Positions 50,756-60,200 of a DNA stretch of 64,000 nucleotides are shown piece after piece. Location: positions 2,878,763-2,942,762 of the forward strand of contig NZ_UIGI01000001.1 in NCBI RefSeq assembly GCF_900446255.1, given 5' to 3'. Under the pieces are notes generated by a model that searched no databases, was not told where the DNA came from, and saw only the letters and a list, made by a program, of their open reading frames with translations. The stretch is from Buttiauxella agrestis. Its GTDB lineage: Bacteria > Pseudomonadota > Gammaproteobacteria > Enterobacterales > Enterobacteriaceae. The position numbers and the translations under genes are program-made. Within the stretch, counting starts at the first letter, position 1; every line of letters starts with the position of its first letter.

Positions 50756-51124
50756 CTACACCCCAAAGCTTTCACCACAACCACATTCGTGTTGTGCTTT
50801 CGGGTTGTTAAATTTGAATATTTCGTTTAATCCTTCATGCACATAATCGACTTCCGTTCCGTCGATAAACGGCATAGCTGAAAGCGGAACCCACAGCTTT
50901 GCGCCGTCCGTCTCAAAAAGTAGGTCGTCAGGGTTAGGCTCTTTTACGGTGTCCAGCACGTAGCCAAAGCCCGCGCATCCAGTTTGTTTGATACCCAGAC
51001 GCACGCCCAAAAACCCCGGCTGTTGACTCGCCAGTTTGCGAATATGTGAGCACGCATCAGGCGTGAGCGTTAGCCCCTTCCAGGCGAAGTCGGTGGGATC
51101 GAAGCTACCGGTTTGCACATCCAT
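50756..51124 (-). CDS. sufA: A-type Fe-S carrier SufA
   Basis: 122 residues. Receives clusters from SufBCD and delivers them to apoproteins. The three ligand cysteines are in [13 protein letters not shown] and the C-terminal CGCGESFGV. First gene of the suf operon; the control region with a Fur box lies upstream. Confidence 0.97.
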   Translation of the reverse strand: MDVQTGSFDPTDFAWKGLTLTPDACSHIRKLASQQPGFLGVRLGIKQTGCAGFGYVLDTVKEPNPDDLLFETDGAKLWVPLSAMPFIDGTEVDYVHEGLNEIFKFNNPKAQHECGCGESFGV

Positions 51125-51171
51125 AATTCACCTCTTTTATGTTTTGCCGCCCAAAGGCCAATACCCTATGT

Positions 51172-51191
51172 TAATGATAACAATTATCAAT
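51172..51191. promoter_or_regulatory. Fur box of the suf operon
   Basis: On the minus strand TTGATAATTGTTATCATTA, two GATAAT-type half-sites, about 50 bases before the sufA start. In E. coli suf is repressed by Fur and induced by OxyR and apo-IscR. The rest of the 449-base gap up to 51573 shows AT-rich promoter DNA, and I see no further gene. Confidence 0.7.
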
Positions 51192-51573
51192 ACAACATCC
51201 TGATAACAGGGGTATTCATGAAATGCTGTATTTTTAGGCGTATTAATTAAGGATAGACCCTGCTGAAACTCTTGCAGGTGGTGAAAAGAGCTATTTAAGC
51301 CTCTGAAATCAGGAGGATTTGACTGCTACGGGAAAGCTTAGGTGATAGAAAGTAAAAGATGTATAGAGAATACCGATTTAAGTGATTGGTGGTTCCAGTG
51401 AGCACGATGTTCTTCATCGTCAATGCATAGATGAGCGTTCGCAATACCAGGCGGGTGTTGCATGTTCATTAGGGGGAGTGGTGCGCAATCACAACTTAGG
51501 CTATTTTCATTTTCATCAAATACATCTCACCCTGATTATGTTTAGGGGTTATCTGGCTAGAAATGAGGCTTTT

Positions 51574-51909
51574 ATGAAAAACTTAATACTGGGTGTGATA
51601 GCAAAAATTTCTAAAATGGATGCCGAAGCCAAGCAACTGGCGGCAAAAGTCGAAGCTCAGTCTTTGCTGATAGGAGCATTGTTACTGACCATTGGTAAAA
51701 ATGGCGGTATGAATGAGATGCTTGAAAACGTCCGAAAAGCAATCAATGCCGCTTTAGATACGGCTGACACTCCTCTGAAGACTGACGCTGAGATACTTTT
51801 AAATGAATTCAACAATCTTATTTTGTTAACGCAACTCATGGAAACAAACGATGCTGAGATTGATCTTGATGCTTTGAAGAGCATACCCGGAGAAACAGCG
51901 ACTGACTGA
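51574..51909 (+). CDS. IraP-like anti-adaptor (sigma-S stabilisation) protein
   Basis: 111 residues from ATG 51574 (GAGG seven bases upstream); the frame is open to 51382, but that extension has no such features. The N-terminus MKNLILGVIAKISKMDAEAK, then QLAAKVEAQSLLIGALLLTI, resembles E. coli IraP (MKNLI start, coiled coil with QVEAL and hydrophobic repeat). IraP binds RssB and blocks sigma-S proteolysis in phosphate starvation. This copy is about 25 residues longer, with an extra helical C-terminus (NEFNNLILLTQLMETNDAEIDLDAL). It sits in a non-E. coli location, so treat it as a diverged homologue. Confidence 0.65.
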   Translation: MKNLILGVIAKISKMDAEAKQLAAKVEAQSLLIGALLLTIGKNGGMNEMLENVRKAINAALDTADTPLKTDAEILLNEFNNLILLTQLMETNDAEIDLDALKSIPGETATD

Positions 51910-51992
51910 GTTTATATTAGGGTGGTAAGGCGAGGCATGTCCTTGCCTTTCTGATAAATTGCAATCCGGTAAAACGCACAAAAGATAACTTG

Positions 51993-52514
51993 ATGATAAC
52001 CATTGCAACCGAAAGGTTAATTTTGCGTCCGCAGACCATCATGGATTTTGATTTGTGGTATCTGATGTATGCTGATCCTAAAATTTTCCACGTGACGAAC
52101 TCTCCAGGGTTTACCCCGGAAGAGGGATGGAACCGGATGTTGAGAAACATAGGACACTGGTCCACGTTTGGATTCGGGATATTTTCTATCTTCCAAAGAT
52201 CTGATGGTGCTTTTTTAGGGGAAACGGGGTTGGCTAATTTTCATCGTGGTATTGATGAAGAATTTGATAACTGCGCTGAGGCTTCATGGGTCATTTCACC
52301 TGCGACCCAGAACCGGGGAATTGCAACAGAAGCTGCCAATGCGGCACACCAGTGGTATGGTGATTCGTTTTCTCCGACCAAAACTTTCTGCCTGATTGTG
52401 AAGCATCATCCGGCCTCGATTCGCGTAGCTGAACATATCGGTTACCGTATTTATGATGAGTGTTTATATAAAGGAGCGGAGTGCTTCAAGCTCAAGCGTT
52501 TATGGGAAAAGTAA
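51993..52514 (+). CDS. GNAT family N-acetyltransferase (RimJ-like)
   Basis: 173 residues from ATG 51993. TERLILRPQTIMDFDLWYLM at the start is typical of the RimJ/RimL-type GNAT group. EASWVISPATQNRGIATEAANAAHQW contains the acetyl-CoA pyrophosphate loop (Q-N-R-G-I-A), and RVAEHIGYRIYDE is the closing motif. Would transfer an acetyl group to an amine or N-terminus; substrate unknown. Monocistronic, 83 bases after the IraP-like gene. Confidence 0.85.
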   Translation: MITIATERLILRPQTIMDFDLWYLMYADPKIFHVTNSPGFTPEEGWNRMLRNIGHWSTFGFGIFSIFQRSDGAFLGETGLANFHRGIDEEFDNCAEASWVISPATQNRGIATEAANAAHQWYGDSFSPTKTFCLIVKHHPASIRVAEHIGYRIYDECLYKGAECFKLKRLWEK

Positions 52515-52539
52515 TCCACTATTCCCATTTTTCCAAATA

Positions 52540-52701
52540 TTAATAACCGGCAGCTTTGTTAGCCGCTTTTATACGCTTATTCCTTGCATCTTTTTCATTT
52601 TTATCAGTAGCCTGCATTATTCCACCAGCAGCATCTATCCAATCACTTGCTGTACACCCGGATAGTGTCAGGCTCAACATAAGCGCAAACATATACTTCA
52701 T
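52540..52701 (-). CDS. Small 53-residue lipoprotein
   Basis: Too short for the usual ORF cut-off but well supported. ATG 52701 has GGGAG five to nine bases upstream. A signal peptide MKYMFALMLSLTLSGC has a clear lipobox LSGC (Cys16). The mature part (TASDWIDAAGGIMQATDKNE then a Lys/Arg-rich helix ending KAAGY) is short and charged. Expected to be anchored in a membrane facing the periplasm; the residue after Cys is Thr, so outer-membrane sorting is likely. Function unknown. Convergent with the acetyltransferase gene. Confidence 0.75.
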   Translation of the reverse strand: MKYMFALMLSLTLSGCTASDWIDAAGGIMQATDKNEKDARNKRIKAANKAAGY

Positions 52702-52887
52702 TTTAACTCCCTTATTTCCTGTCCATGTATAAAAAACGTCCGTGTAATACGCAAAGTATTTGACGCTGAATACGTTATTTTGACAAAAAATTTAAACATG
52801 AGCAAAAGGGAATAAGAAGCACAACTGTTTTGCGCATGACGTTACACGCTAAAATGCACATGCAATGCAACGCCACGCAATTCATTA

Positions 52888-53388
52888 TCAAGAAGCGTTG
52901 AGGGCAGCCTTATTAGCCTCAAGTGCGTCAGCCGCACATTGCTGGTCCAGATGCCCGCCTGGTGCGCCGCCAATACCAATCGCTCCGATGGTCTGGTTAT
53001 CAACTTTCACAGGAACTCCGCCGCCCAATAATAAGAAGCCTGGAATATCGCGCATATTCTTCGCATCGGCGTTATCCTGAGCACTTTTCATCACATCGCC
53101 AGTGGTATTTTTTGTGGTCAGCGCGGTATACGCTTTCATGCGGCTGGCTTCAACGGTATGCGGGCCTGCGTTATCCATGCGTTTAACCACTTTCACCACG
53201 CCCGCGCGGTCAACAATTGTCACCGCCACGTTGTAGTTTTTGGCGCTACAAGCCTGGATGGCGCTTTGGGCAAGTTTGTCAGCAAACTCGAGAGAGAGAT
53301 TCTTTTCAGTCAGAACATTACTGGCAAATGCAGGCATTGCAGCCATGGTACTGAACAGAGCGGCCGCTAACAGGATGGATTTTTTCAT
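52888..53388 (-). CDS. HbpS/GlcG family exported protein
   Basis: 166 residues with a signal peptide cleaved after AFA (residue 22). The mature domain is the HbpS/GlcG fold (PF03928): NYNVAVTIVDRAGVVKVVKRMDNAG, AYTALTTKNTTG, GFLLLGGGVPVKVDNQTIGAIGIGGAPGGHLDQQCA, cited by these landmarks. In Streptomyces reticuli HbpS is an extracellular haem-binding protein that modulates the SenS kinase. Here it lies 101 bases after a FixJ-type regulator and its kinase, same strand. A role as accessory sensor for that kinase is an attractive inference; other family members handle corrinoids or aldehydes. Confidence 0.82.
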   Translation of the reverse strand: MKKSILLAAALFSTMAAMPAFASNVLTEKNLSLEFADKLAQSAIQACSAKNYNVAVTIVDRAGVVKVVKRMDNAGPHTVEASRMKAYTALTTKNTTGDVMKSAQDNADAKNMRDIPGFLLLGGGVPVKVDNQTIGAIGIGGAPGGHLDQQCAADALEANKAALNAS

Positions 53389-53489
53389 GGTTTATTCCCT
53401 CAACTCGGAGTGATTAATTGACAAGAGTTAAGGTAACCAACTGCGCAAATCGAAACCATTCGGGTGAATACCTGGCAAACCAGGTAATT

Positions 53490-54104
53490 TTACGTAGTTC
53501 CTTTTAAACCGCCGTAAACTTTAATCAGCTTCGCCAGTGAATTGATTTCCAGCCGGGCAAATATACTGGCGCGATGCGCTTCAACGGTTCTTGGTGATAA
53601 CGAAAGATCACGCGCCATTTCTTTATTCGATTTGCCCTGCATGATTAGCGCCATCACTTCTTGTTCACGGGCAGAAAGCGTGGCCAGTTTCGCCTGTAAA
53701 TCAGCCTGGCTTTCACGTTGTTGCTGGATCAATTTCTGCTGCTCAAATGCCGCCCCTACCGTTTCAATCAACAAATCCGCATCAATAGGTTTGGTGAGAA
53801 ACTCAAAAGCCCCGTTTTTAAACGCTCGACGGCAAAGATCGATACTGCCATGGCCGGTCATCATGATAATCGGCAAGGTACTTCCCCTTTGCTTCCAGCT
53901 TTCAAGCAACGTAATGCCAGATTTACCGGGCATACGAATATCCAAAAGCAAACACCCGTTCAGATTCTGCAACTCAGGCTGAGACGCCAGAAAAGTTTGT
54001 ACACTGCCATAGGCCTGCGTTTCCCAGCCCATCGTTGCCAGAAGAGCGCTCAATGAAATGCGGATTGCTTCGTCGTCGTCAATTAAGTAGATTCGTTGCG
54101 TCAT
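53490..54104 (-). CDS. FixJ/NarL-type response regulator
   Basis: 204 residues from ATG 54104, overlapping the kinase stop (ATGA) with GGAGG upstream. Receiver domain with acidic pocket DDD at 9-11, phospho-acceptor Asp55 in LLLDIRMPGKSG, Thr/Lys in MMTGHG and FLTKPID. A linker coiled coil precedes the C-terminal LuxR-type helix-turn-helix (LSAREQEVMALIMQGKSNKEMARDL, cited as REQEVMAL and SNKEMA). Partner of the sensor kinase just upstream. Confidence 0.92.
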   Translation of the reverse strand: MTQRIYLIDDDEAIRISLSALLATMGWETQAYGSVQTFLASQPELQNLNGCLLLDIRMPGKSGITLLESWKQRGSTLPIIMMTGHGSIDLCRRAFKNGAFEFLTKPIDADLLIETVGAAFEQQKLIQQQRESQADLQAKLATLSAREQEVMALIMQGKSNKEMARDLSLSPRTVEAHRASIFARLEINSLAKLIKVYGGLKGTT

Positions 54105-55417
54105 CACGCCTCCTGCTGTGTGAGAGGGAAAACCAGAGTGAAACACGCCCCGCCTGTGGCGCTGTTTTGCGCCTGAATGCTGCCATTTAACCGCTGCACC
54201 AGCGTTTCCGTCAGCGCCATTCCTAACCCAAGGCCATCTTTACGCGTGGTAAAGAAAGGCATAAATACTTGCTCTAATGCCTGTTCGGATAATCCCTGCC
54301 CGCCATCAGTGACGGTCAAAATGATGCTGTCCGCCGTCTGGGATGCATGGATTGCGACCCAGGCTTTGTCCGTTTGCTGCTGCGCCTGAATCGCGTTATT
54401 GAGCAGATTATGGAAGATTTGCTCAATACCTAATGGCGAGGCGATGAGTGGAGGCAGAGAGTCAGGAATCTGATTCATGACACTGACTTTGCCACGCTCG
54501 ATTTCGTTCCCCAGCAGCATCACCACTCGTTCCCAAACCTGGCGCAAATTGACCGGTTGTAGCGCCTGTTCGTCATTGTGCAATTTTTCACGGAATGCCA
54601 GTAGCAGAGCGCTGATGCGTTTAGTTTGCATGACCGACGCATCCAGCAGCGGTTGTGCTTTTTCCGCCTGTTGCTGCTTAATTAAACGCTGCGCCGTTTG
54701 CGAATAGCTCAAAATTGCAGTGAGGGGTTGATTCAGTTCATGCACCATGCCTGCCGCGATTTCTCCCATTGCATTCAAACGTGCCAACTCTGAAAAATGG
54801 GCGCGTAAATTGGCAATGTTGCGCTGTCGTTTAGTCATCTGATACTGATTATAAAAGTAGATAACGACTGCCCAGAAAACACCCACCAGCAGCAAAACCA
54901 ACCAGGGCAAACTTCGCCAGTCAGGATTATTCGTCACCAGTAAATTCAAAGGCTGTGAAGGGCTGGCGATGTCCTTTTCCCAATTCCACCAGTCCCCCTT
55001 ACCTTCCGCGCCCTGCGTGATAAGCGGCGCATCTTTCCAGCTCAGGCTGAAATGGTGAAATTTCTGGGTGCGAACAAAATCGGCCAGCAACGTCGGCAAA
55101 TCAATCAGCAACGACCCCTGCGGCGAGTTTATCCAGTATGTGCCTGCGCGCGCAGGGTTTATATCCGGGCGCGGAGGCTCATGGGGTTGGGTTTGCCAGC
55201 GCAGAATATAAGGGAATTTTTGCTGCACCACGGCAGGATCGCTGCTGTTAGAAAGCAGTGCAAGAATCACATCGTTTTGCGAAAGTTTAACTGTGATGTC
55301 GCGATACAAAATACGGAACTCCGCACTTTGCTCCTCATACTGCTGATGCAGCGCATAAACCACGACGCCACCGCCCGACAGCGCGGTGAGAATCAGCCAG
55401 ATGAGTGCTTTACGCAT
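54104..55417 (-). CDS. Sensor histidine kinase
   Basis: 437 residues. Membrane helix 4-22, periplasmic domain of about 145 residues (23-168), second helix 170-190. Then a FixL/DctB-like HisKA domain with His226 in AAGMVHELNQPLTAILSYS and a HATPase domain (NLLNNAIQAQ N-box, VTDGGQGLS, FTTRKDGLGLGMAL). The periplasmic domain carries no motif I recognise. Co-translated with the response regulator; the HbpS-type gene follows. Upstream gene nudI is on the same strand, 34 bases away. Confidence 0.9.
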   Translation of the reverse strand: MRKALIWLILTALSGGGVVVYALHQQYEEQSAEFRILYRDITVKLSQNDVILALLSNSSDPAVVQQKFPYILRWQTQPHEPPRPDINPARAGTYWINSPQGSLLIDLPTLLADFVRTQKFHHFSLSWKDAPLITQGAEGKGDWWNWEKDIASPSQPLNLLVTNNPDWRSLPWLVLLLVGVFWAVVIYFYNQYQMTKRQRNIANLRAHFSELARLNAMGEIAAGMVHELNQPLTAILSYSQTAQRLIKQQQAEKAQPLLDASVMQTKRISALLLAFREKLHNDEQALQPVNLRQVWERVVMLLGNEIERGKVSVMNQIPDSLPPLIASPLGIEQIFHNLLNNAIQAQQQTDKAWVAIHASQTADSIILTVTDGGQGLSEQALEQVFMPFFTTRKDGLGLGMALTETLVQRLNGSIQAQNSATGGACFTLVFPLTQQEA

Positions 55418-55451
55418 CGCGTTCCTTAATGTGGGAAGGGTTGATCGGGAA

Positions 55452-55877
55452 TCAAATCCAGCCTTTTTTACTGAATGTCACTTTCGTCGCTTCGTTCAAA
55501 TCGTAGTTGCTCAGCTCAGAATGTTTAACCCAGGCAATATCCTGAAACTCTTCGTTAAAAGCGACATTACGGTTGGCGCTCACGCAGTCAAACATCAGGT
55601 AAATCATATAAATTTCTTCTTTTGAACCGTCAGCGTAAGTCTTCACGCGCACATCGTCAGCGAAGGTCCAGGGTTTAATACTGGTGATTTGCAGCTCCGT
55701 TCCTAGCTCTTCAGCAATCTCACGCAGCAACGCGTCTTCCATTTGTTCACCCGGCTCCATTCCGCCGCCGGATAACGCCCATTGCCCAGGGAACACACCG
55801 CGATCGTCGGCCATCTTGCACAACAGAACTTCACCATTATTTTCAATAATCGGGCAAACAATAACTCTCTGACGCAT
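55452..55877 (-). CDS. nudI: Nucleoside triphosphatase NudI (Nudix)
   Basis: 141 residues, closely matching E. coli NudI in length and sequence ([57 protein letters not shown]). The Nudix box G-X5-E-X7-RE-X2-EE-X-G is intact (GGMEPGEQ through REIAEELG). Hydrolyses pyrimidine (deoxy)nucleoside triphosphates. Not in its E. coli location. Confidence 0.9.
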   Translation of the reverse strand: MRQRVIVCPIIENNGEVLLCKMADDRGVFPGQWALSGGGMEPGEQMEDALLREIAEELGTELQITSIKPWTFADDVRVKTYADGSKEEIYMIYLMFDCVSANRNVAFNEEFQDIAWVKHSELSNYDLNEATKVTFSKKGWI

Positions 55878-56055
55878 TGGATTTCCTTATGTTTTATGGC
55901 CGCCGTATGACCTTAACAGATTACTCAATTTGCTTAGAAAAATATTTTGCGAGGCACTTTCCACAATTTTTGACAATGGCTGTCGCTCCCCGTTTTCTGG
56001 TAATACAGTCGCATTTTCTCGTGACTGAGAAAATATATTAAGACTCCAACAGAAA

Positions 56056-56098
56056 CGTACAAAGTACGAGAAAGGACTTGTCAATCGTACTGTGTACG
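56056..56098. promoter_or_regulatory. Paired palindromes CGTAC-N3-GTACG, toxin-antitoxin operator
   Basis: Two identical-format 13-base palindromes: CGTACAAAGTACG (56056-56068) and CGTACTGTGTACG (56086-56098), centres 30 bases apart, just upstream of the toxin gene at 56130. Such repeats are the usual binding sites of the antitoxin for autoregulation. Confidence 0.75.
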
Positions 56099-56129
56099 CA
56101 TAGGATCATCACAAGGAAATGAGTACGAT

Positions 56130-56525
56130 ATGGATTATTTTGAATTCATCGAGACAGTAATCTTCAGCAGGCAGAGAGCTACATTGCTAGATGATGACAG
56201 CTTCATGGAACTTCAGGTATTCCTGATCAAATATCATTCAGATGGCGATACGATACGCAAAACCGGTGGCTGCCAAAAGATAAGATGGAATCGCCCTGGT
56301 ATGGGAAAACAAGGCGGGGTCAGGGTTATTTATTATGTCGTCGAACCTGATAACAGGATTTTTTTGCTAACGGTTTACGCTAAAAATGCAAAAGACGATC
56401 TGACTGATACAGAAAAAAATACATTTAAAAAATTAACTGAAAAACTGATTATTCAAAAACAAATACCCCTCAGCTCAACGGTAAAGGCCTTGATATGGAT
56501 AAAGAACTTTTTGACGATTTGGTAA
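56130..56525 (+). CDS. RelE/HigB-type toxin
   Basis: 131 residues. The RelE-like core (FSRQRATLLDDDSFMELQVFLIKYHSDGD, GCQKIRWNRPGMGKQGGVRVIYYVV, IFLLTVYAKNAKDDLTDTEKNTFKKL) matches HigB2/RelE-type ribosome-dependent mRNA interferases: Arg in KIRW and GVRVIYY, Tyr in VYAKNAK. Relatives usually stop at the equivalent of residue 105-112. Here about 20 extra residues (LIIQKQIPLSSTVKALIWIKN) extend 31 bases into the antitoxin gene, so the C-terminus may have arisen by a small shift or loss of the original stop. Confidence 0.82.
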   Translation: MDYFEFIETVIFSRQRATLLDDDSFMELQVFLIKYHSDGDTIRKTGGCQKIRWNRPGMGKQGGVRVIYYVVEPDNRIFLLTVYAKNAKDDLTDTEKNTFKKLTEKLIIQKQIPLSSTVKALIWIKNFLTIW

Positions 56526-56791
56526 AAAGCATGGAAGAGATGGTTGCCATTCATAATGGAGAAGTGCAACCGCCTCCTGAGAGGATTCACCGCCACCCAA
56601 TGCCAGCGGTAAAGGAAATCCGGGAAACTGCTGGATTAAAACAGGAAGAGTTTGCTCAGGCGGTGGGGGTTAGCCCTTCACTGGTGCAAAGCTGGGAGCA
56701 AAAGCGCCGCATTCCATCCGGGTCATCGCTAAAAATATTGTTGATGCTCGAACATAATCCGGCGCTTATTAAGGTTCTGCTGGCTATCTAA
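56495..56791 (+). CDS. HigA-type antitoxin with XRE helix-turn-helix
   Basis: 98 residues. The C-terminal half is a Cro/C1-type helix-turn-helix (VKEIRETAGLKQEEFAQAVGVSPSLVQSWEQKRRIP, cited as KQEEFAQAVG and SLVQSWEQ) that would bind the CGTAC palindromes. The N-terminal 35 residues (MDKELFDDLVKSMEEMVAIH) should wrap the toxin. Its stop codon abuts the menI stop on the other strand with no spacer, showing a compact insertion between nudI and menI. Confidence 0.88.
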   Translation: MDKELFDDLVKSMEEMVAIHNGEVQPPPERIHRHPMPAVKEIRETAGLKQEEFAQAVGVSPSLVQSWEQKRRIPSGSSLKILLMLEHNPALIKVLLAI

Positions 56792-57202
56792 TTACACTAC
56801 CGCTGTCGTCAGTCGCGATGTGCAACAAAGCCGCCCTTGCTCATCGCTGATTTCGATTTGCCAGACCTGGTGCCTGCGCCCAACATGCACCGCTTTGCAA
56901 ACACCGCGTACAAGGCCTTCTCGCGCCGATCGCAGATGGTTAGCGTTAACTTCCAGACCAACGATTTTCTGCTCGCCTTCGGTACACAAATATCCGGCTA
57001 CCGAACCGAGCGTTTCAGCTAACACCACCGATGCTCCGCCGTGAAGCAAGCCAAACGGCTGGCGAGTGCGGTTATCCACGGGCATTGTGGCTTCCAGTTC
57101 ATTGTCGTCGATGCGGGTAAATACGATGCCCACGTGCTCCACCATGTTGTCCGCGCCCATTTTATTGAGCGCTTCCAGATTCACTTCACGTCGCCAGATC
57201 AT
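56792..57202 (-). CDS. menI: 1,4-dihydroxy-2-naphthoyl-CoA hydrolase MenI
   Basis: 136 residues from ATG 57202, which overlaps the ydiJ stop (ATGA); the longer frame to 57334 is inside ydiJ. Hot-dog thioesterase of menaquinone synthesis. The active-site region QPFGLLHGGASVVLAETLGS and YLCTEGEQKIVGLEVNANHLRSAREG match E. coli MenI (YdiI). Confidence 0.95.
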   Translation of the reverse strand: MIWRREVNLEALNKMGADNMVEHVGIVFTRIDDNELEATMPVDNRTRQPFGLLHGGASVVLAETLGSVAGYLCTEGEQKIVGLEVNANHLRSAREGLVRGVCKAVHVGRRHQVWQIEISDEQGRLCCTSRLTTAVV

Positions 57203-60200
57203 CCCATAATCTCCAGTAATGCCTGTAGCGGATGGCGAACACCGTTGCCTTCCACTCGTTTGACCTGACTGCGGCACGAATAGCCGGTTGCCAGGCAGCG
57301 TTGGCGTGGCAGGCGTTGCATTGCCTGGTGCCACGACAGCTCGTAAATCCCCAGTGAGTTAGCATGGTTTTTTACCTCATGCCCGTAGGTTCCGGCCATA
57401 CCGCAGCAGCCGACGCTAACATTTTCAAGCTTCGCACCTAAGCGCGCAAAAATTGCCGACCATTGGTTTGGCGCCGTAGGCAATGCGGTGACTTCAGTAC
57501 AATGGCCAAACAGATACCAGGATTCGCCACCAACCGCTGTGACTTCACGGTTTGCAAGCACACCAGGCAACCATTCATGAACTAATTGCACGTGGAACTC
57601 CCCGCGATCGTCGCCCAGCGTTTGTTTGTATTCGTCGCGATAACACAGCACCAGCGCAGGGTCGACGCCAACCATCGGCATTCCGAGTTTCGCCACGCGG
57701 TTGAGGAATTCAGATGTTTTACGCGCCGTCCTGGCAAATTTTTGCAGGAACCCTTTAATGTGCTGCGCTTTACCGTTTGGCGAGAATGGCAGTACCACCG
57801 GCTCCAGGCCTAGTTTTTCAACCAGACGCACAAAATCGGCCACCACTTGCGCATCGTAATAACTGGTGAACGGGTCTTGTACCACCAGCACCGTTCTGGC
57901 TTTCTGTTCAGAAGAATAACTTTCAAGCTGCTCAAGTGTGGTATTTGCCGAGGTATGCCCGACCAATTGCTGTTGCAGCGAGGGGGTGGAAAGCATCGGC
58001 AAATCAATCATGCCGATATGTTTGGCCGATAGATTGCGGACCCACGGCTGACTCATAAAGAAGTTAAACGTCTTCGGCGCACGAGCCATAAGAGGGGCGT
58101 AACTTTCTACGGTTGCCACCAGATGATCGCGCATCGGGCGTAAATAGCGGGTGTGATAAAGCTGCAAGAAGCGCGAGCGGAATTCCGGCACATCGATTTT
58201 TATTGGGCATTGCGTTGAACACGCTTTGCAGGCCAGACAGCCGGACATTGCCTCTTTCACTTCATGAGAGAAATCGTATTCGCCTTTGCGAGCATGCCAG
58301 GAGTTGCGAGTACGCTCGATTAACGTGCGCAAGCTGGCGCGCTTTTCCGGCATCTGTTTTTCCAGCGCATCTGGATCAACGCCACGATCGGCCAGCAAAC
58401 GCAGCCATTCGCGCGTTAAAGTTGCCCGCCCTTTCGGCGAGTGAATACGATTGCTGGTGATTTTCATCGACGGGCACATCGGGCTTTTCACATCGAAGTT
58501 AAAGCACAAACCGTTCCCGTTACATTCCATCGCCCCGCGCCACGAGGTACGCACCGCAATGGGGATTTGCCTGTCGAAAGTGCCGCGCTTCACCGCATCG
58601 ACCTGCATCATCGGGTCATCCACACCTAACGGCGGGCAGATTTTCCCAGGGTTCAGGCGGTTGTCGGGGTCGAAAACCGCTTTGATGCGACGCAGTTCTT
58701 CATACAGCGTTTCACCAAAGAACGCCGGGCTGTATTCAGCACGGAAGCCCTTACCATGTTCGCCCCAAAGCAGACCGCCATACTTCGCCGTCAGCGCAAC
58801 GACATCATCAGAAATGCGCTTCATCAACACTTCCTGATGCGGATCGGTCATATCGAGCGCAGGACGGACGTGTAAAACGCCTGCATCGACGTGGCCGAAC
58901 ATGCCATAACTCAGGTTATGGCTATCAAGCAATGCGCGGAACTCAGTGATGTAATCAGCCAGATGTTGCGGCGGTACACAGGTATCTTCCGCAAACGGGA
59001 TGGGTTTTGCCTGCCCTTTCGCGTTACCCAGCAGGCCAACGGCTTTTTTGCGCATGTTATAGATGCGTTCAATGCCTGCCAGCTCTGTACAAACCTGCCA
59101 GCCGATAACGCCTCCCTCCCCCTGGGAAATCAATAAGTCGAGGCGCTCGCACAATGAAGCAACCTGCCCTTCGATTAATTCCAGGTCGTCGCCTGCAAAT
59201 TCAACGATATTCAGGCCGAGCATTTCTTTGCCGGGAACATCGGTGATTAATTCATTGACTGAATGCCAGACGATATCTTCCCGCGCCAGGTTGAGCACTT
59301 TCGAATCGACTGTTTCAACAGAAAGCGCACGCGCCTCCACCATAAACGGCGCGTTACGCAGCGCCGAGTCAAAGGAGTCGTATTTGATATTGACCAGACG
59401 GCGCACTTTCGGCAGGCGCGTGATGTCCAGCTTCGCCTCTGTGATAAACGCCAGCGTGCCTTCCGAACCGCAGAGAATGCGCGTCAAATCGAATTGCGAA
59501 AGGGAGTCGTTGAAGACGTGGCGCAGATCGTAGCCGGTCAGGAAACGGTTCAGTTTAGGGAATTTATCGATAATCAACTGGCGCTGCTCACGGCAACGTT
59601 CGAGTACGGTGCGATAAATCTTTCCGGTCGGGCTGTCATCGCGCCCTAAATCTTCCGCGAGGGCTGTCGACATAGGATGAGTGTCAAGAATATCGCCGTT
59701 CAACAGAACAGCCCGAACGCCCATCACGTGGTCAGAGGTTTTGCCATAAACCAACGAGCCTTGCCCGGAGGCGTCGGTGTTGATCATTCCACCGAGCGTT
59801 GCGCGGTTGCTGGTTGAAAGCTCAGGCGCGAAGAAGTAGCCGTAAGGTTTGAGGTATTGGTTCAACTGGTCTTTGATCACCCCCGCTTCCACCCGCACCC
59901 AACCCTGCTCAGGATTGATTTCAATGATGCGATTCATGTAGCGCGACATATCAACGACGATGCCAGTATTGAGCGACTGGCCGTTGGTTCCCGTACCACC
60001 GCCGCGCGGCGTGAAGACAAGAGATTTGAAGCGTTCTTCGGAGGCGAGTCTGGCCAGCAACGCCACATCTGCCGTAGAACGCGGGAATAACACCGCATCC
60101 GGCAACAGCTGATAAATGCTGTTATCGGTCGCCATCGTGAGTCTGTCAGCGTAGCTGGTGGCGGTATCGCCGGTGAAACCTTGTTGTTCCAGTGCCTGTA

